Below are positions 27,479 to 38,132 of a DNA stretch of 57,275 nt, in pieces. The stretch is taken from assembly GCA_028284225.1 (NCBI GenBank), contig JANQSD010000010.1, positions 1 to 57,275 on the forward strand. The letters run 5' to 3'. The notes under the pieces were generated by a model. That model worked only from the letters and a program-made list of their open reading frames with translations, was not told the DNA's origin and did not search any database. Position 1 is the stretch's first letter, and the number at the start of each line of letters is the position of its first letter. Source of the DNA: Arenicellales bacterium. Its GTDB lineage: Bacteria; Pseudomonadota; Gammaproteobacteria; Arenicellales; JAHEKD01. A program made the translations under genes and the position numbers.

Positions 27479-28030
27479 ATGTGCAAATGGCAACAACTCA
27501 GTTCCAATTATACGCTTAAAACACCCTGGTTTAATCTGCGTAGTGATAAGATCAAATTACCGGATCAATCTGAATCCATTTATCATGTTATTGAACACCC
27601 CGGTTTCGCTGTTATTGTAGCAATCACAGCTGAAAATAATGTGATAATGGAGAAAATATACCGTTATCCACTTAACAAAACAATGCTTGAATGCCCTTCG
27701 GGACAACTCGATGGTGACCATCCGGAACTTGCAGCAAAAAGAGAATTAGAGGAAGAAACGGGTTATATATCCAGTGATTTCAGGCATTTAGGTCACTTTT
27801 ATGTTTCCCCGGGGCGCGGTGATGAGCAATTTGATTTATACCTGGCTTTACAAGCAGAACCTCATGGCACAATCAAGCATGAGAATACTGAGCAAATCGA
27901 GGTAACGCTAATACCGATGGATGAACTTTATCAAATGGCAATGACAGGTGAAGTCGAAGATTCTTCCAGCGCCTTAGCTATCTTAATTGCAAGAAATTAT
28001 TATGTGCAGCAGTGCAATAGATCTCTATAA
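27479..28030 (+). CDS. ADP-ribose pyrophosphatase-type NUDIX hydrolase
   Basis: A 183-residue NUDIX enzyme. The Nudix box runs from Ser-Gly-Gln-Leu-Asp-Gly-Asp to Lys-Arg-Glu-Leu-Glu-Glu-Glu-Thr-Gly-Tyr, and the upstream Tyr-Arg-Tyr-Pro segment is typical of the ADP-ribose/NudF-like group. One position in the box (Gly-Asp-His instead of Gly-Glu) is unusual. The ATG 27479 gives the expected N-terminus. An upstream ATG at 27416 lies within the divergent gspC-like gene. It overlaps the next, convergent gene by 6 bp. Confidence 0.85.
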   Translation: MCKWQQLSSNYTLKTPWFNLRSDKIKLPDQSESIYHVIEHPGFAVIVAITAENNVIMEKIYRYPLNKTMLECPSGQLDGDHPELAAKRELEEETGYISSDFRHLGHFYVSPGRGDEQFDLYLALQAEPHGTIKHENTEQIEVTLIPMDELYQMAMTGEVEDSSSALAILIARNYYVQQCNRSL

Positions 28031-30022
28031 CACTTTTACTAACAACCCAGCACGCCCGTATTCAACATCTTTAGACCACAGTTGTTGTGTTTGTTGCTCT
28101 AATCTTTCACAAGACGTGTTAATGCATAAAATGTAGTCCACATCATAGTTGAAGTGATCTTTAAAGCGACTGCTATCTTTAAAGAATGTTAAGGCCGTGA
28201 AGTTTATGTCTGGCCTGATAGCAAAAAATGGATAAACCCAGCTACTACCTCGTGTCAAAACACCGACATTGGCGCCTTGTGGAATCAATTTAGCAAACTC
28301 ATGCACACGTGAATCACCAAAGTATTTTTCTGTGTAATACTGCCTGTTGTGACCAAACTGCGTCTGCGACCAGATATTGTTAGTGAAAATCTGTCTGAAT
28401 GTGTCCTTGCCGCCTGCCAAATCAATCATTGCTCGAGCATTTAGTAACTCTTTTTCCTGATTAAAGATGGTGCAATAACAAAGAATAAGTATTGTGGAAA
28501 ATCTTAATACTGAAAAAATCAGTTGGTGAGCCCCGAATCGGCTCAGCAATGCCGCAACTAACGCTGCACCGGCAGCCGGAACCAGTGAGAAAAATCGTCC
28601 ATTCCAGGGCATCCAGCTAATTTGCCAACTGATGATGAAGATATAACAGATTAAGCAAACTGCTATTACTTTTAAAATGGTCTTTTGTGCAAATAAGCCA
28701 TAAACGATGGCCGGTAAAATTATCAAGCACCACAACGGACCAAACCAGGCGCCATTTTCTCCATCTCCCCAGCGGGTTCGTACTTTTAAACTTAGATCGG
28801 ATCTTGAATCAGCTATTCCAAGACGGCCTAACAATGGCTGGAAATGGTCTTGATATAGATTATGCATCGAATCCGTCAAACTGATATGCAAGAACTTTTC
28901 AAACGCAATGTTTGTCGGCGTTAACAAGTGAATAGATTGAAAAAAATATCGTACTAAATTTGCTATCGCCCCTTTAATACCATCGGGATTGACGTGCCTG
29001 TCAATAAATCGTTCAGGGCCGGAAAAATGTCCCCAGTAAAAATGGTTATGAACCATAAGCCATAATTGCGATAGCACTATCACCATAACTGATACTAATA
29101 AAACACAAATTAAATTGTTTTTACCCGAGTCAATTAAAACCAGTATATTAGGCTGTTTAGCAATTAATAATAGTAGGGCAATACAAAACGGTAACGCGAA
29201 TGCAACAAAAGTGAACTTAAGTGATAAACCAAAGGCAATTAAAACAATAAGCAACAATAGCTCAAAGCCATCCATGTTTAATGATGCCCGAATCAACAAT
29301 AGCATTGCCGTCGACGCAACTGCTGCACACCAAATATCTGGTTTGGTTCCGGTAGCTTGAAATACCAATACAGGTACTGATGCGACAATCAACATCACCG
29401 TTATCGCCAACGACCTGGAACCAAAATATCTGCCTATGGCATAAGACGAACTGATAATTGCTAAATACGCAAACCAGGCATTAATGGCCAATCCGTAATC
29501 CGTATTAAAACGCAAATTTGGATAAAATAATATATCCCCACCCACCGGGAAAACAACTTGATGATATTCAGTGAATGAGTCCAAGAAAAAACTCTCGGCC
29601 TGCATAAACATCGGCACACGGGCAATGTTGTAACGCATACTGTCATAGTTTCCCTCAGGGATAAAAAATGCCAACGCCGCCAGGTATATCAAGACAATGT
29701 ATAAAATATAAACGCTGGTTTCTCTTGGTTTTATGGCTTGTAATAACCCAGCTAAATCAAAGCCATATTGCCCGGGCTGTTTACTTATATAGATAAATAC
29801 AACAACTAAAAAAACCAGTTCGAAAATAATCAATAGTTGCGGCTGACCAAGCAGAAAACATAACTGTATGAAAAACGAATAAACCGCTATACACGTTGTG
29901 ATTGCTAACGGAACGGCATCCCTAATAATTATTCCCCGCCTGCTAAAGTATGTGATGAGACTGATAATAAAAAAAAGCAGTTCAACCTTCAGCAGGATGC
30001 CGATTAATATTTCTGCTTTCAT
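28025..30022 (-). CDS. Large polytopic membrane protein, GT-C-like
   Basis: A 665-residue integral membrane protein with about 12-14 hydrophobic segments. A first periplasmic loop carries Asp-Ser-Met-Arg-Tyr and His-Gln-Val, and a soluble tail of about 130 residues follows. The topology resembles GT-C glycosyltransferases that use lipid-linked sugars (the PMT/ArnT group), and the Asn-Tyr-Asp-Ser-Met-Arg loop after the first helices is compatible. No canonical motif is certain. The gene stands alone, convergent with the NUDIX gene. A role in cell-surface glycan modification is an inference from topology only. Confidence 0.6.
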   Translation of the reverse strand: MKAEILIGILLKVELLFFIISLITYFSRRGIIIRDAVPLAITTCIAVYSFFIQLCFLLGQPQLLIIFELVFLVVVFIYISKQPGQYGFDLAGLLQAIKPRETSVYILYIVLIYLAALAFFIPEGNYDSMRYNIARVPMFMQAESFFLDSFTEYHQVVFPVGGDILFYPNLRFNTDYGLAINAWFAYLAIISSSYAIGRYFGSRSLAITVMLIVASVPVLVFQATGTKPDIWCAAVASTAMLLLIRASLNMDGFELLLLIVLIAFGLSLKFTFVAFALPFCIALLLLIAKQPNILVLIDSGKNNLICVLLVSVMVIVLSQLWLMVHNHFYWGHFSGPERFIDRHVNPDGIKGAIANLVRYFFQSIHLLTPTNIAFEKFLHISLTDSMHNLYQDHFQPLLGRLGIADSRSDLSLKVRTRWGDGENGAWFGPLWCLIILPAIVYGLFAQKTILKVIAVCLICYIFIISWQISWMPWNGRFFSLVPAAGAALVAALLSRFGAHQLIFSVLRFSTILILCYCTIFNQEKELLNARAMIDLAGGKDTFRQIFTNNIWSQTQFGHNRQYYTEKYFGDSRVHEFAKLIPQGANVGVLTRGSSWVYPFFAIRPDINFTALTFFKDSSRFKDHFNYDVDYILCINTSCERLEQQTQQLWSKDVEYGRAGLLVKVL

Positions 30023-30112
30023 TATTATCTAAGCAATAGGCTAAATGGCTAAAATGACTATACCATGCACATCATACCCCGATTAATCAAATCCATCCTT
30101 AAAGCATGTATA

Positions 30113-30140
30113 AAAAAAGCCCCGCATTGCGGGGCCTTTT
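30113..30140 (-). terminator. Rho-independent terminator after groEL
   Basis: Stem GCCCCGC (30119-30125) and GCGGGGC (30129-30135), extended by A/T pairs. T tracts lie on both sides, TTTTTTT on the minus strand. It lies 25 bp beyond the groEL stop and may serve both strands. Confidence 0.85.
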
Positions 30141-30164
30141 CATGCTTTTAGAGAAAGCTTGGGC

Positions 30165-31820
<1,656 letters not shown>

Positions 31821-31863
31821 TTACCTCTACAACTTATTAGTTCGTTTAATTATGTGATCAGGC

Positions 31864-32154
31864 TTAGCCTTCAATCACGCCCATGATGTCGTCTTCACGC
31901 ATTACCAACAGCTCTTCGCCGCCGATTTTGACTTCTGTACCTGAATACTTGCCAAAAAGCACTTTGTCTCCAGGTTTAACATCTAATGCGCGGACATCAC
32001 CGCTGTCTGTAATTTTTCCATTGCCACAGGCAACTACTTCGCCTTGCATTGGCTTTTCAGTCGCTGTATCAGGAATAACGATACCGCCAGGGCTGGTGCG
32101 CTCATCTTCAACGCGACGAACCACGACACGGTCGTGAAGCGGACGAATATTCAT
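31864..32154 (-). CDS. groES: Co-chaperonin GroES
   Basis: The 96-residue lid subunit that caps GroEL. The [11 protein letters not shown] start, the mobile loop with Ser-Pro-Gly-Gly-Ile-Val-Ile-Pro (26-33 region), and the Tyr-Ser-Gly-Thr-Glu-Val roof segment are all present. A strong ribosome site (AAGGAGAT) precedes the ATG at 32154. It is the first gene of the groES-groEL operon. Confidence 0.99.
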   Translation of the reverse strand: MNIRPLHDRVVVRRVEDERTSPGGIVIPDTATEKPMQGEVVACGNGKITDSGDVRALDVKPGDKVLFGKYSGTEVKIGGEELLVMREDDIMGVIEG

Positions 32155-32211
32155 GGTTTTATCTCCTTAAAATAGTCCAACTTGTTAATCTAACGCTAAT
32201 TATTAAAAAAA

Positions 32212-32238
32212 TTAGCACTCTCTTATAGGGAGTGCTAA
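32212..32238. promoter_or_regulatory. CIRCE operator (HrcA binding site)
   Basis: Perfect match to the CIRCE consensus: TTAGCACTC (32212-32220), nine bases, GAGTGCTAA (32230-32238). It is 58 bp upstream of the groES start, so the chaperonin operon is predicted to be repressed by HrcA. The hrcA gene is not in the window. Confidence 0.95.
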
Positions 32239-32333
32239 TTCTAGTGGCGAAAAGTCTAAAGTCAAGAGTGAAAGTGCATTAAAACCCGGGAAATCTTATA
32301 CAATAAGGTGCCACAAAGCCGTTTTTAAAATTA

Positions 32334-32534
32334 ATGAGCGAAGCAGAATTCTCAGCATTATCTGTTCAAATACTTGTTCCACTACTGATTTTGTTTATGG
32401 CCTTTATCGTTTGGGATTTGATGAAAAAAAGTGGAGCAGGAAAGTTTGGCGGGTTTATTTTATTCCTGGCACTTGGGCTTGGAACGGTTGGCTATATCGC
32501 CAAAGTGATTATTCAGTTTTTTATTAAAGTCTAG
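32334..32534 (+). CDS. DUF2788-type small membrane protein
   Basis: A 66-residue protein with two hydrophobic segments (about 10-28 and 38-62) separated by a Lys/Gly turn. Size and pattern fit the DUF2788 family, which is conserved in gammaproteobacteria and has no known function. The start ATG is at 32334. It is divergent from groES and overlaps the stop of convergent fxsA by 4 bp. Confidence 0.75.
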   Translation: MSEAEFSALSVQILVPLLILFMAFIVWDLMKKSGAGKFGGFILFLALGLGTVGYIAKVIIQFFIKV

Positions 32535-32977
32535 TCCTCATCCACTTGCTTATACTCACCTTCCAGGGGTTGACTTCGCCCCGGTGTCTGTGGACCTCTA
32601 CCTGGGCTGACTACATGCATATCAACTTTGTTTTCAAGCCGCTTGTATATGAGTGTTCGCACTGGCGGAATTAACAATGCAAAACCCATTGCATCAGTAA
32701 AAAAACCTGGTGTCATTAAGAAGGCCCCTGCGATCAACAAACAAAATCCATCAACAATTTCCCGTGCCGGAATTTCACCTGTTTGCAATTTACCTTGAAA
32801 ACGTTGAAATGTGCTGAAGCCTTGTCGACGAATCAGAAAAGCACCTAATACCGCGGTAAACACTACAGAAAATATAGTCAGACCAGCACCAATGACCGAC
32901 CCAACCTGAATCAAAATATATATTTCAACTAACGGAATCAGAAAAAACAGTAAAAACAATATTGGGAATAAATTCAT
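32531..32977 (-). CDS. fxsA: FxsA family membrane protein
   Basis: A 148-residue inner-membrane protein. FxsA in Escherichia coli suppresses F-plasmid exclusion of phage T7 when overproduced. The first 110 residues show three to four membrane segments with the family features Pro-Leu-Val-Glu-Ile-Tyr and the Leu-Ile-Ala-Gly-Ala-Phe-Leu-Met-Thr-Pro-Gly-Phe-Phe-Thr-Asp segment. The remaining tail is hydrophilic. Linkage to groESL is common. Confidence 0.92.
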   Translation of the reverse strand: MNLFPILFLLFFLIPLVEIYILIQVGSVIGAGLTIFSVVFTAVLGAFLIRRQGFSTFQRFQGKLQTGEIPAREIVDGFCLLIAGAFLMTPGFFTDAMGFALLIPPVRTLIYKRLENKVDMHVVSPGRGPQTPGRSQPLEGEYKQVDED

Positions 32978-33028
32978 CAGGTTATCAGCTTGTCTTTTAA
33001 CTTTAGATGGGGTTAAATTCGCGCTTTA

Positions 33029-33059
33029 CGAGTTCCCTCACCTCGAAACTAAAAAGGAG
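33029..33059 (+). promoter_or_regulatory. Probable preQ1-I riboswitch
   Basis: Short stem CGAG (33029-33032) with CTCG (33042-33045), a 9-nt loop TTCCCTCAC ending in AC, and a 14-nt A-rich tail AAACTAAAAAGGAG. The loop 5' part (UUCC) can pair with GGAG of the tail as a pseudoknot that would hide the ribosome site 6 nt before the ATG of the YhhQ gene. Layout and downstream gene fit translational preQ1-I control. The stem is one pair shorter than usual, so this is not certain. Confidence 0.6.
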
Positions 33060-33065
33060 TTTATC

Positions 33066-33716
33066 ATGCCCGCACACCAACAATCCCGCATTTCAACATT
33101 TCTACTCAGTCTAATCGCCTTTCATATCATCATTATTGCTGCCAGCAACTATCTGGTGCAAATACCTATCACAATTGCCGGTTTTCACTCAACCTGGGGT
33201 ACCTTTACCTTCCCGTTAATTTTCCTGGCTACAGATTTAACCGTAAGGTTGCTAGGTGCCGAGACTGCACGCAAGGTTATATTGAAAGTCATGATTCCTG
33301 CATTGATCATTTCTTATGTGATTTCAGTCATTTTTTTTAAAGGGCAATTTCAAGGGCTTGAAGGTCTGGCAAGCTTTAACAGCTTTGTATTTCGCATCGC
33401 TTTCGCCAGCTTTATTGCTTATGTTGTGGGTCAACTCGTCGATATCCTGGTTTTTAACTCACTCAGGCGCAATGCAAGCTGGTGGGTAGCACCTTCCGCA
33501 TCAACAGTGCTCGGTGCTTTGATTGATACGTTTGTATTTTTTGGGGTGGCGTTCTACGCCTCCAGCGATGAATTTATGGCTGCTAATTGGATCGAAATTG
33601 CCTGGGTTGACTATGCCTTTAAATTACTGGTTAGCTTGATCTTTTTCATCCCGGCATATGGAATAATTGTTAATAAAATGATTGGGTTTGCAGGCAAAAA
33701 TACCCCTCAGCATTGA
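33066..33716 (+). CDS. yhhQ: YhhQ-family queuosine precursor transporter
   Basis: A 216-residue inner-membrane protein with six hydrophobic segments. YhhQ imports preQ0/preQ1, precursors of the tRNA base queuosine. Family features are Thr-Phe-Pro-Leu-Ile-Phe-Leu-Ala-Thr-Asp-Leu-Thr-Val-Arg near 53-66, the Gly-Gln-Leu-Val-Asp segment, and Ser-Thr-Val-Leu-Gly-Ala-Leu-Ile-Asp-Thr. The ribosome site GGAG at 33056 lies inside a probable preQ1 riboswitch, which supports the substrate. Confidence 0.9.
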   Translation: MPAHQQSRISTFLLSLIAFHIIIIAASNYLVQIPITIAGFHSTWGTFTFPLIFLATDLTVRLLGAETARKVILKVMIPALIISYVISVIFFKGQFQGLEGLASFNSFVFRIAFASFIAYVVGQLVDILVFNSLRRNASWWVAPSASTVLGALIDTFVFFGVAFYASSDEFMAANWIEIAWVDYAFKLLVSLIFFIPAYGIIVNKMIGFAGKNTPQH

Positions 33717-33723
33717 TATTCCG

Positions 33724-34614
33724 TTATTGGTATTTGAAAAAATCACGAAATAGTTTCAATACGTTATATTGACGATTCGAGTGCGGGTAGTAAAGGTAAA
33801 AGCCAGGGCGATGTATTGCAAAATTCGGCAACACACTAACCAATTCTCCATTAGCCAGCTCGTTATCGACCCCACCACTTAAGCTAAAACCAATTCCCAT
33901 GCCAATTTTTGCCGCATCTGTAATGGCCCTCATGTTATCGAACACCAGGTAGCCAGGAGGTTTTAGTTCATAAATCCCGTCCTTGCCATAGAAACGCCAA
34001 GGCATGATTTGGTTGGACTCAATTTGCCGATAAACGATACATTGATGCTCGAACAAGTCTTCTGGTGTTTCCGGGATACCCATACGCTGGCAATAGTCAG
34101 GTGATGCGACATAAACCTCTCTGGTTGCTGGCATCAATTGAGTTGCCACCATATCTTGGCTAACATGCTCCCCTAAACGAATTCCTGCATGAAAATCTTC
34201 ATTAACAATATCCACAAACGATTCATTAAACGATAACTCTAGTCGCACACCCGGGTTTTGCTCATAAAAATCAAGCAGCTTGGGTTCTATAACAATCTGG
34301 TAGGCTCGGTAGGGTAAGGTAATTTTCAACTTCCCAGTGGTCGTTGTTGTTAGCTGCCGGGTTGATTCAACTGCTGTTTGTACTTGTTCTAATGCCGGCT
34401 TGACTTGCTGCAGGAACAATTTGCCATGCTCAGTCAACCGTAGGGATCGAGTAGTTCGAATAAATAGCTTTACACCCAGATCCTGTTCAAGTGCAGTTAG
34501 CTGCTGACTAATTGCAGGGGGCTTTATCTGCAAATACTTTGCTGCTGCCCGCATCGAACCTTGTTTATAAATGGCTAAAAACACATCGATTCGATTCAAG
34601 TTCAGTGACTTCAT
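33724..34614 (-). CDS. LysR-type transcriptional regulator
   Basis: A 296-residue regulator. An N-terminal winged helix-turn-helix (residues 4-62, with Ala-Ala-Ala-Lys-Tyr-Leu and Ala-Ile-Ser-Gln-Gln-Leu-Thr-Ala-Leu-Glu) is followed by a periplasmic-binding-like effector domain. It is divergent from the EamA transporter gene with a 101-bp gap, a typical arrangement in which the regulator controls its neighbour. The effector is unknown. Confidence 0.9.
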   Translation of the reverse strand: MKSLNLNRIDVFLAIYKQGSMRAAAKYLQIKPPAISQQLTALEQDLGVKLFIRTTRSLRLTEHGKLFLQQVKPALEQVQTAVESTRQLTTTTTGKLKITLPYRAYQIVIEPKLLDFYEQNPGVRLELSFNESFVDIVNEDFHAGIRLGEHVSQDMVATQLMPATREVYVASPDYCQRMGIPETPEDLFEHQCIVYRQIESNQIMPWRFYGKDGIYELKPPGYLVFDNMRAITDAAKIGMGIGFSLSGGVDNELANGELVSVLPNFAIHRPGFYLYYPHSNRQYNVLKLFRDFFKYQ

Positions 34615-34715
34615 TATTAATATTTTCTTATCAATTAATTAATATTAATCGCTATTTTTATATCAGTCAATTGTGGCTAAGCTTGGCTTAAATAAACTGC
34701 TGACACCTGAAAATA

Positions 34716-35657
34716 ATGAACCTATCTCAAACCATCACCGACCACTCTCCGTCAAACGGCATCATCTTAATCATTATTTCCGTGTTTTTGATGGCCTTGC
34801 AAGACGCATTATTTAAATTAGTAAGCGGCCACTTATCATTATGGCAAGTGTATGTTTTACGCAGCCTGGTCGCGGTGGCCTTGTTAGGTTTTCTAACTCG
34901 TCACTTAAAATCAACAGTAACCGGCATCAAATCCGAATTTCTATGGATTACTCTGCGCAGCAGTTTGCTGGTGCTGATGTTTATCACACTCTATGCGGCG
35001 GTGCCCTTTATCGAATTGGCCACTATTGCAGCAGGATTTTATGTCAGCCCCTTGATTACAACCTTACTATCAGCACTGATTATCAAAGAATCAGTCAACC
35101 ATCGACAAGTTGTTGGCATTTTAATTGGCTTCACGGGAACATTACTCATCCTGCAACCCGGCACTGATCAATTCAGCATCATTATGATGTTACCCATTAT
35201 TGCCGCACTTTGTTACTCATTGACTGCAATTATTACCAGACTGAAATTATCTTGTTCATCAAGCTACTCGCTCGCGTTTGCGATTAATCTGGCTTTATTA
35301 TTGACCGGCACGGTCGCCAGTCTAATTATTTATAGCCTCGATTTATCAGCGAATACAATCGATTTCGCACCCTTTTTACTGACTGGATGGCAAGCACTTA
35401 ATCCCAATGACTGGTTAACTGTAACCTTACTGGGGCTTCTGGGCGCATTAATCGGAATAACACTGGCCAAAGCCTATCAAATTGGCAAGCCCACAGTTAT
35501 AGCGGGATTCGATTACAGCTACATGATATTCGCTATTCTGTGGGGATATATATTTTTTGCCGAAGTTCCAACGCTATTAACATTAGTCGGTATGGCTTTA
35601 ATCACTATATCAGGCTTAATAGTAACTAGATACGGAAAACCTGATACATCCAGCTAA
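34716..35657 (+). CDS. EamA/DMT-family transporter
   Basis: A 313-residue inner-membrane protein with ten predicted membrane segments in two EamA repeats (about 15-150 and 165-305). Family segments are Trp-Gln-Val-Tyr-Val-Leu-Arg near the second helix and Glu-Ser-Val-Asn-His-Arg-Gln at the end of repeat one. Such proteins export metabolites or amino acids. The divergent LysR gene probably regulates it. The substrate cannot be read from sequence. Confidence 0.88.
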   Translation: MNLSQTITDHSPSNGIILIIISVFLMALQDALFKLVSGHLSLWQVYVLRSLVAVALLGFLTRHLKSTVTGIKSEFLWITLRSSLLVLMFITLYAAVPFIELATIAAGFYVSPLITTLLSALIIKESVNHRQVVGILIGFTGTLLILQPGTDQFSIIMMLPIIAALCYSLTAIITRLKLSCSSSYSLAFAINLALLLTGTVASLIIYSLDLSANTIDFAPFLLTGWQALNPNDWLTVTLLGLLGALIGITLAKAYQIGKPTVIAGFDYSYMIFAILWGYIFFAEVPTLLTLVGMALITISGLIVTRYGKPDTSS

Positions 35658-35689
35658 TAAGATAAACACTAAAACAGATTGATGATCCT

Positions 35690-36844
35690 CTACCTATGCA
35701 TGGCTTGCTTAATACGATATAGCAGCACTATAACTAACAAGGCATAGACAATGGCAAGATGTATGGGCAAACCGTTGGGGCCAAATAAGGTCATTGACCA
35801 GCCCCCTGAAACAGAACCTACTAAAGCTCCGACTCCCCACATGATTGCAAAAGCAGCAGAACCACTCACCAGCTCACTGCCTGAGAATCGGGCCCCGAGT
35901 GAAGCGAGTGACACCGTATACACACCATAGCCAGCTGTACCGGCAAGAATAATCACCGGCCACATCCAAATTGTTTTCATTACAAATGGAAGCACAATCA
36001 GCATCAATGCCGCAAGCAGCGCACACCCCAGAAGGACAATTCGGTGAGAATATTTATCGGCCAGCCAGCCAACTGGAAACTGAAGTACAGTATTACCAAT
36101 GATTAATACCGTGAGCAAATTAGCAGACGTGGATAAACTCAATTCAAATTCCAGCCCGTAGATGGGCAATAATGATAAGGTAGCCGCGTCAAACACAGCG
36201 AATACCAGCACACAAAAAAGTAACACCGGCGCTTTAGGCATAAAAGACAAAACACTGGCAGTGCTTTTGTCTTCATTTTCCTGCCGTGGCGGTTCTTTTA
36301 CCAAGCTAAGGGGAATAATGCCAAGTAAGATGACACTTGCGCCAATCAAAAACGGCATCCATCCTTCTATACCTATCCATCCAACCAAGGCGGGACCAGC
36401 CCCAAAACTTGCTGACAAAACCGCACCATAAATAGCAACGATTTTGCCGCGATGTTTATTGTTAGCAAACCCGACAATCCAGGCTTCGCTTAGCACGAAT
36501 AAGGTTGACAATGCCATGCCGTGAAGCAGACGCAACATAAACCAGGCTTCAAGCTGATCGAAAAACTTGTAGCTAAGAATTAAAATTGCAGTGGCAAGCG
36601 CTGCAATAATCGCCACACGACGAGCTCCAAATCGTCTGGAGGCAACCGGAATAACGGATGAAAACAGCAGTATGCCTATGGGCATCATGGCGGCGTTTAC
36701 ACCGATCATATCAGCCGATACGCCTTTTGATTCGAGAATAAGCGACAATAACGGGTAGGACATGCCAAAGGCAAAACCAAACACCGTGATCGCGCTACAG
36801 GCCGCGATCAGATTACGCCAATTTGAACTCGTTTCGACGCTCAA
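35690..36844 (-). CDS. MFS transporter
   Basis: A 384-residue major-facilitator protein with twelve hydrophobic segments. The first loop contains Pro-Leu-Leu-Ser-Leu-Ile-Leu-Glu-Ser-Lys-Gly and the Arg-Arg-Phe-Gly-Ala-Arg-Arg stretch between helices 2 and 3. A second Trp-Leu-Ala-Asp-Lys-Tyr-Ser-His-Arg stretch marks the matching loop in the C half. It is close to the YcaD-like group. It lies 5 bp downstream of the aminotransferase gene and is probably cotranscribed. Confidence 0.88.
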   Translation of the reverse strand: MSVETSSNWRNLIAACSAITVFGFAFGMSYPLLSLILESKGVSADMIGVNAAMMPIGILLFSSVIPVASRRFGARRVAIIAALATAILILSYKFFDQLEAWFMLRLLHGMALSTLFVLSEAWIVGFANNKHRGKIVAIYGAVLSASFGAGPALVGWIGIEGWMPFLIGASVILLGIIPLSLVKEPPRQENEDKSTASVLSFMPKAPVLLFCVLVFAVFDAATLSLLPIYGLEFELSLSTSANLLTVLIIGNTVLQFPVGWLADKYSHRIVLLGCALLAALMLIVLPFVMKTIWMWPVIILAGTAGYGVYTVSLASLGARFSGSELVSGSAAFAIMWGVGALVGSVSGGWSMTLFGPNGLPIHLAIVYALLVIVLLYRIKQAMHR

Positions 36845-36849
36845 AAAAT

Positions 36850-37986
36850 TTACGAGTCGTTGATGATTTTCCCGAGGGCCTGTTCGAAAGTTTCTACAGT
36901 GCGATCGATATTTTGCAATTTATCTAAGCCAAACAACCCTAGTCTGAATGTTTTAAATCCCTCTGGTTCATCGCACATCAGCGGCACACCGGCCGCAATT
37001 TGCAAACCCTGCTCGGCAAACTTTTTACCGTTTTGAATTAGATCATCATCGGTATAACTTACTACCACCCCGGGCGCTTTGAAACCATCAGCCGCAACAC
37101 TTTGAATCCCCCGGGACTCAAGCACAGCACGTATTTTCTGACCCAACTCAATCTGATTTTGCTTCAACTGATCAAAACCGATCGCTGCCGCCTCGTTCAT
37201 AACATCACGGAATTTAATCAACGAATCCGTAGGCATAGTAGCATGGTAAGCGTGACCACCGTTTTCATAGGCTTGCATAATTTCATGCCATTTGCGCAGG
37301 TCACAGGCAAAACTCGAACTGTTTGTAGTCTTGAGTTTTTCAACTGCTCGCTCACTCAACATGACTAAACCTGAGCAAGGTGATCCACTCCAGCCTTTTT
37401 GTGGTGCACTGACTAATACGTCTACACCTGTGGCTTTCATGTCCACCCACATGGTACCCGAGGCGATACAATCCAGTACAAACAGGCCGCCATTTTCATG
37501 GGTGGCTTGAGCAACTGCCTGGATATAATCATCGGGTAATATAATTCCTGCGGATGTCTCGACATGCGGAGCAAACACCACATCCGGCTTTTCCGATTGA
37601 ATGGTTGCGACCACTTGCTCTATCGCCGCTGGGGCAAACGGAGCAGTACTGTCTTGTGAAGTTTGCTGTGCTTTGTGCACTAAACTTTCTGACGGAATAT
37701 TTCCCGCATCAAAAATCTGGGTCCAGCGATAACTAAACCAGCCATTACGTATTACCAGGCATTTTTGATCTGTCGCAAACTGTCTGGCCACAGCTTCCAT
37801 ACCATAGGTTCCACTACCCGGTACAACTACAACTGCCTCAGAGCTATAAACAGACTTCAATGTTGCCGAAATATCGTTCATCGCGACCTGAAAAGACTGC
37901 GACATATGATTAAGCGAACGGTCAGTATAGACCACCGAATATTCTAATAAACCGTCTGGATCAACGTCAGTTCGTAAACCTGCCAC
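36850..37986 (-). CDS. Class V aminotransferase (alanine-glyoxylate/serine-pyruvate type)
   Basis: A 378-residue PLP enzyme. The cofactor-binding Asp172 (Phe-Val-Leu-Asp-Cys) and Schiff-base Lys197 in Ser-Ala-Pro-Gln-Lys-Gly are clear. The Pro-Gly-Ser-Gly-Thr-Tyr-Gly-Met-Glu loop near 56-64 is typical of class V. The start is GTG, supported by AGGAG 8 nt upstream. It forms a likely operon with the downstream MFS transporter. The amino donor and acceptor are not determined from sequence. Confidence 0.9.
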   Translation of the reverse strand: MAGLRTDVDPDGLLEYSVVYTDRSLNHMSQSFQVAMNDISATLKSVYSSEAVVVVPGSGTYGMEAVARQFATDQKCLVIRNGWFSYRWTQIFDAGNIPSESLVHKAQQTSQDSTAPFAPAAIEQVVATIQSEKPDVVFAPHVETSAGIILPDDYIQAVAQATHENGGLFVLDCIASGTMWVDMKATGVDVLVSAPQKGWSGSPCSGLVMLSERAVEKLKTTNSSSFACDLRKWHEIMQAYENGGHAYHATMPTDSLIKFRDVMNEAAAIGFDQLKQNQIELGQKIRAVLESRGIQSVAADGFKAPGVVVSYTDDDLIQNGKKFAEQGLQIAAGVPLMCDEPEGFKTFRLGLFGLDKLQNIDRTVETFEQALGKIINDS

Positions 37987-38132
37987 AGTAATCTCCTAAA
38001 GTGTAAGAAAATGAATTGAGAAAATAGTTCTATCACAGAAAACCAGATAAATCTAAGCCAAAATTCACCTATCGCTGGACACAGTAATCGAGAAATAGCT
38101 GCTGACAAAACGCATACTTGATTTGAGATTCG

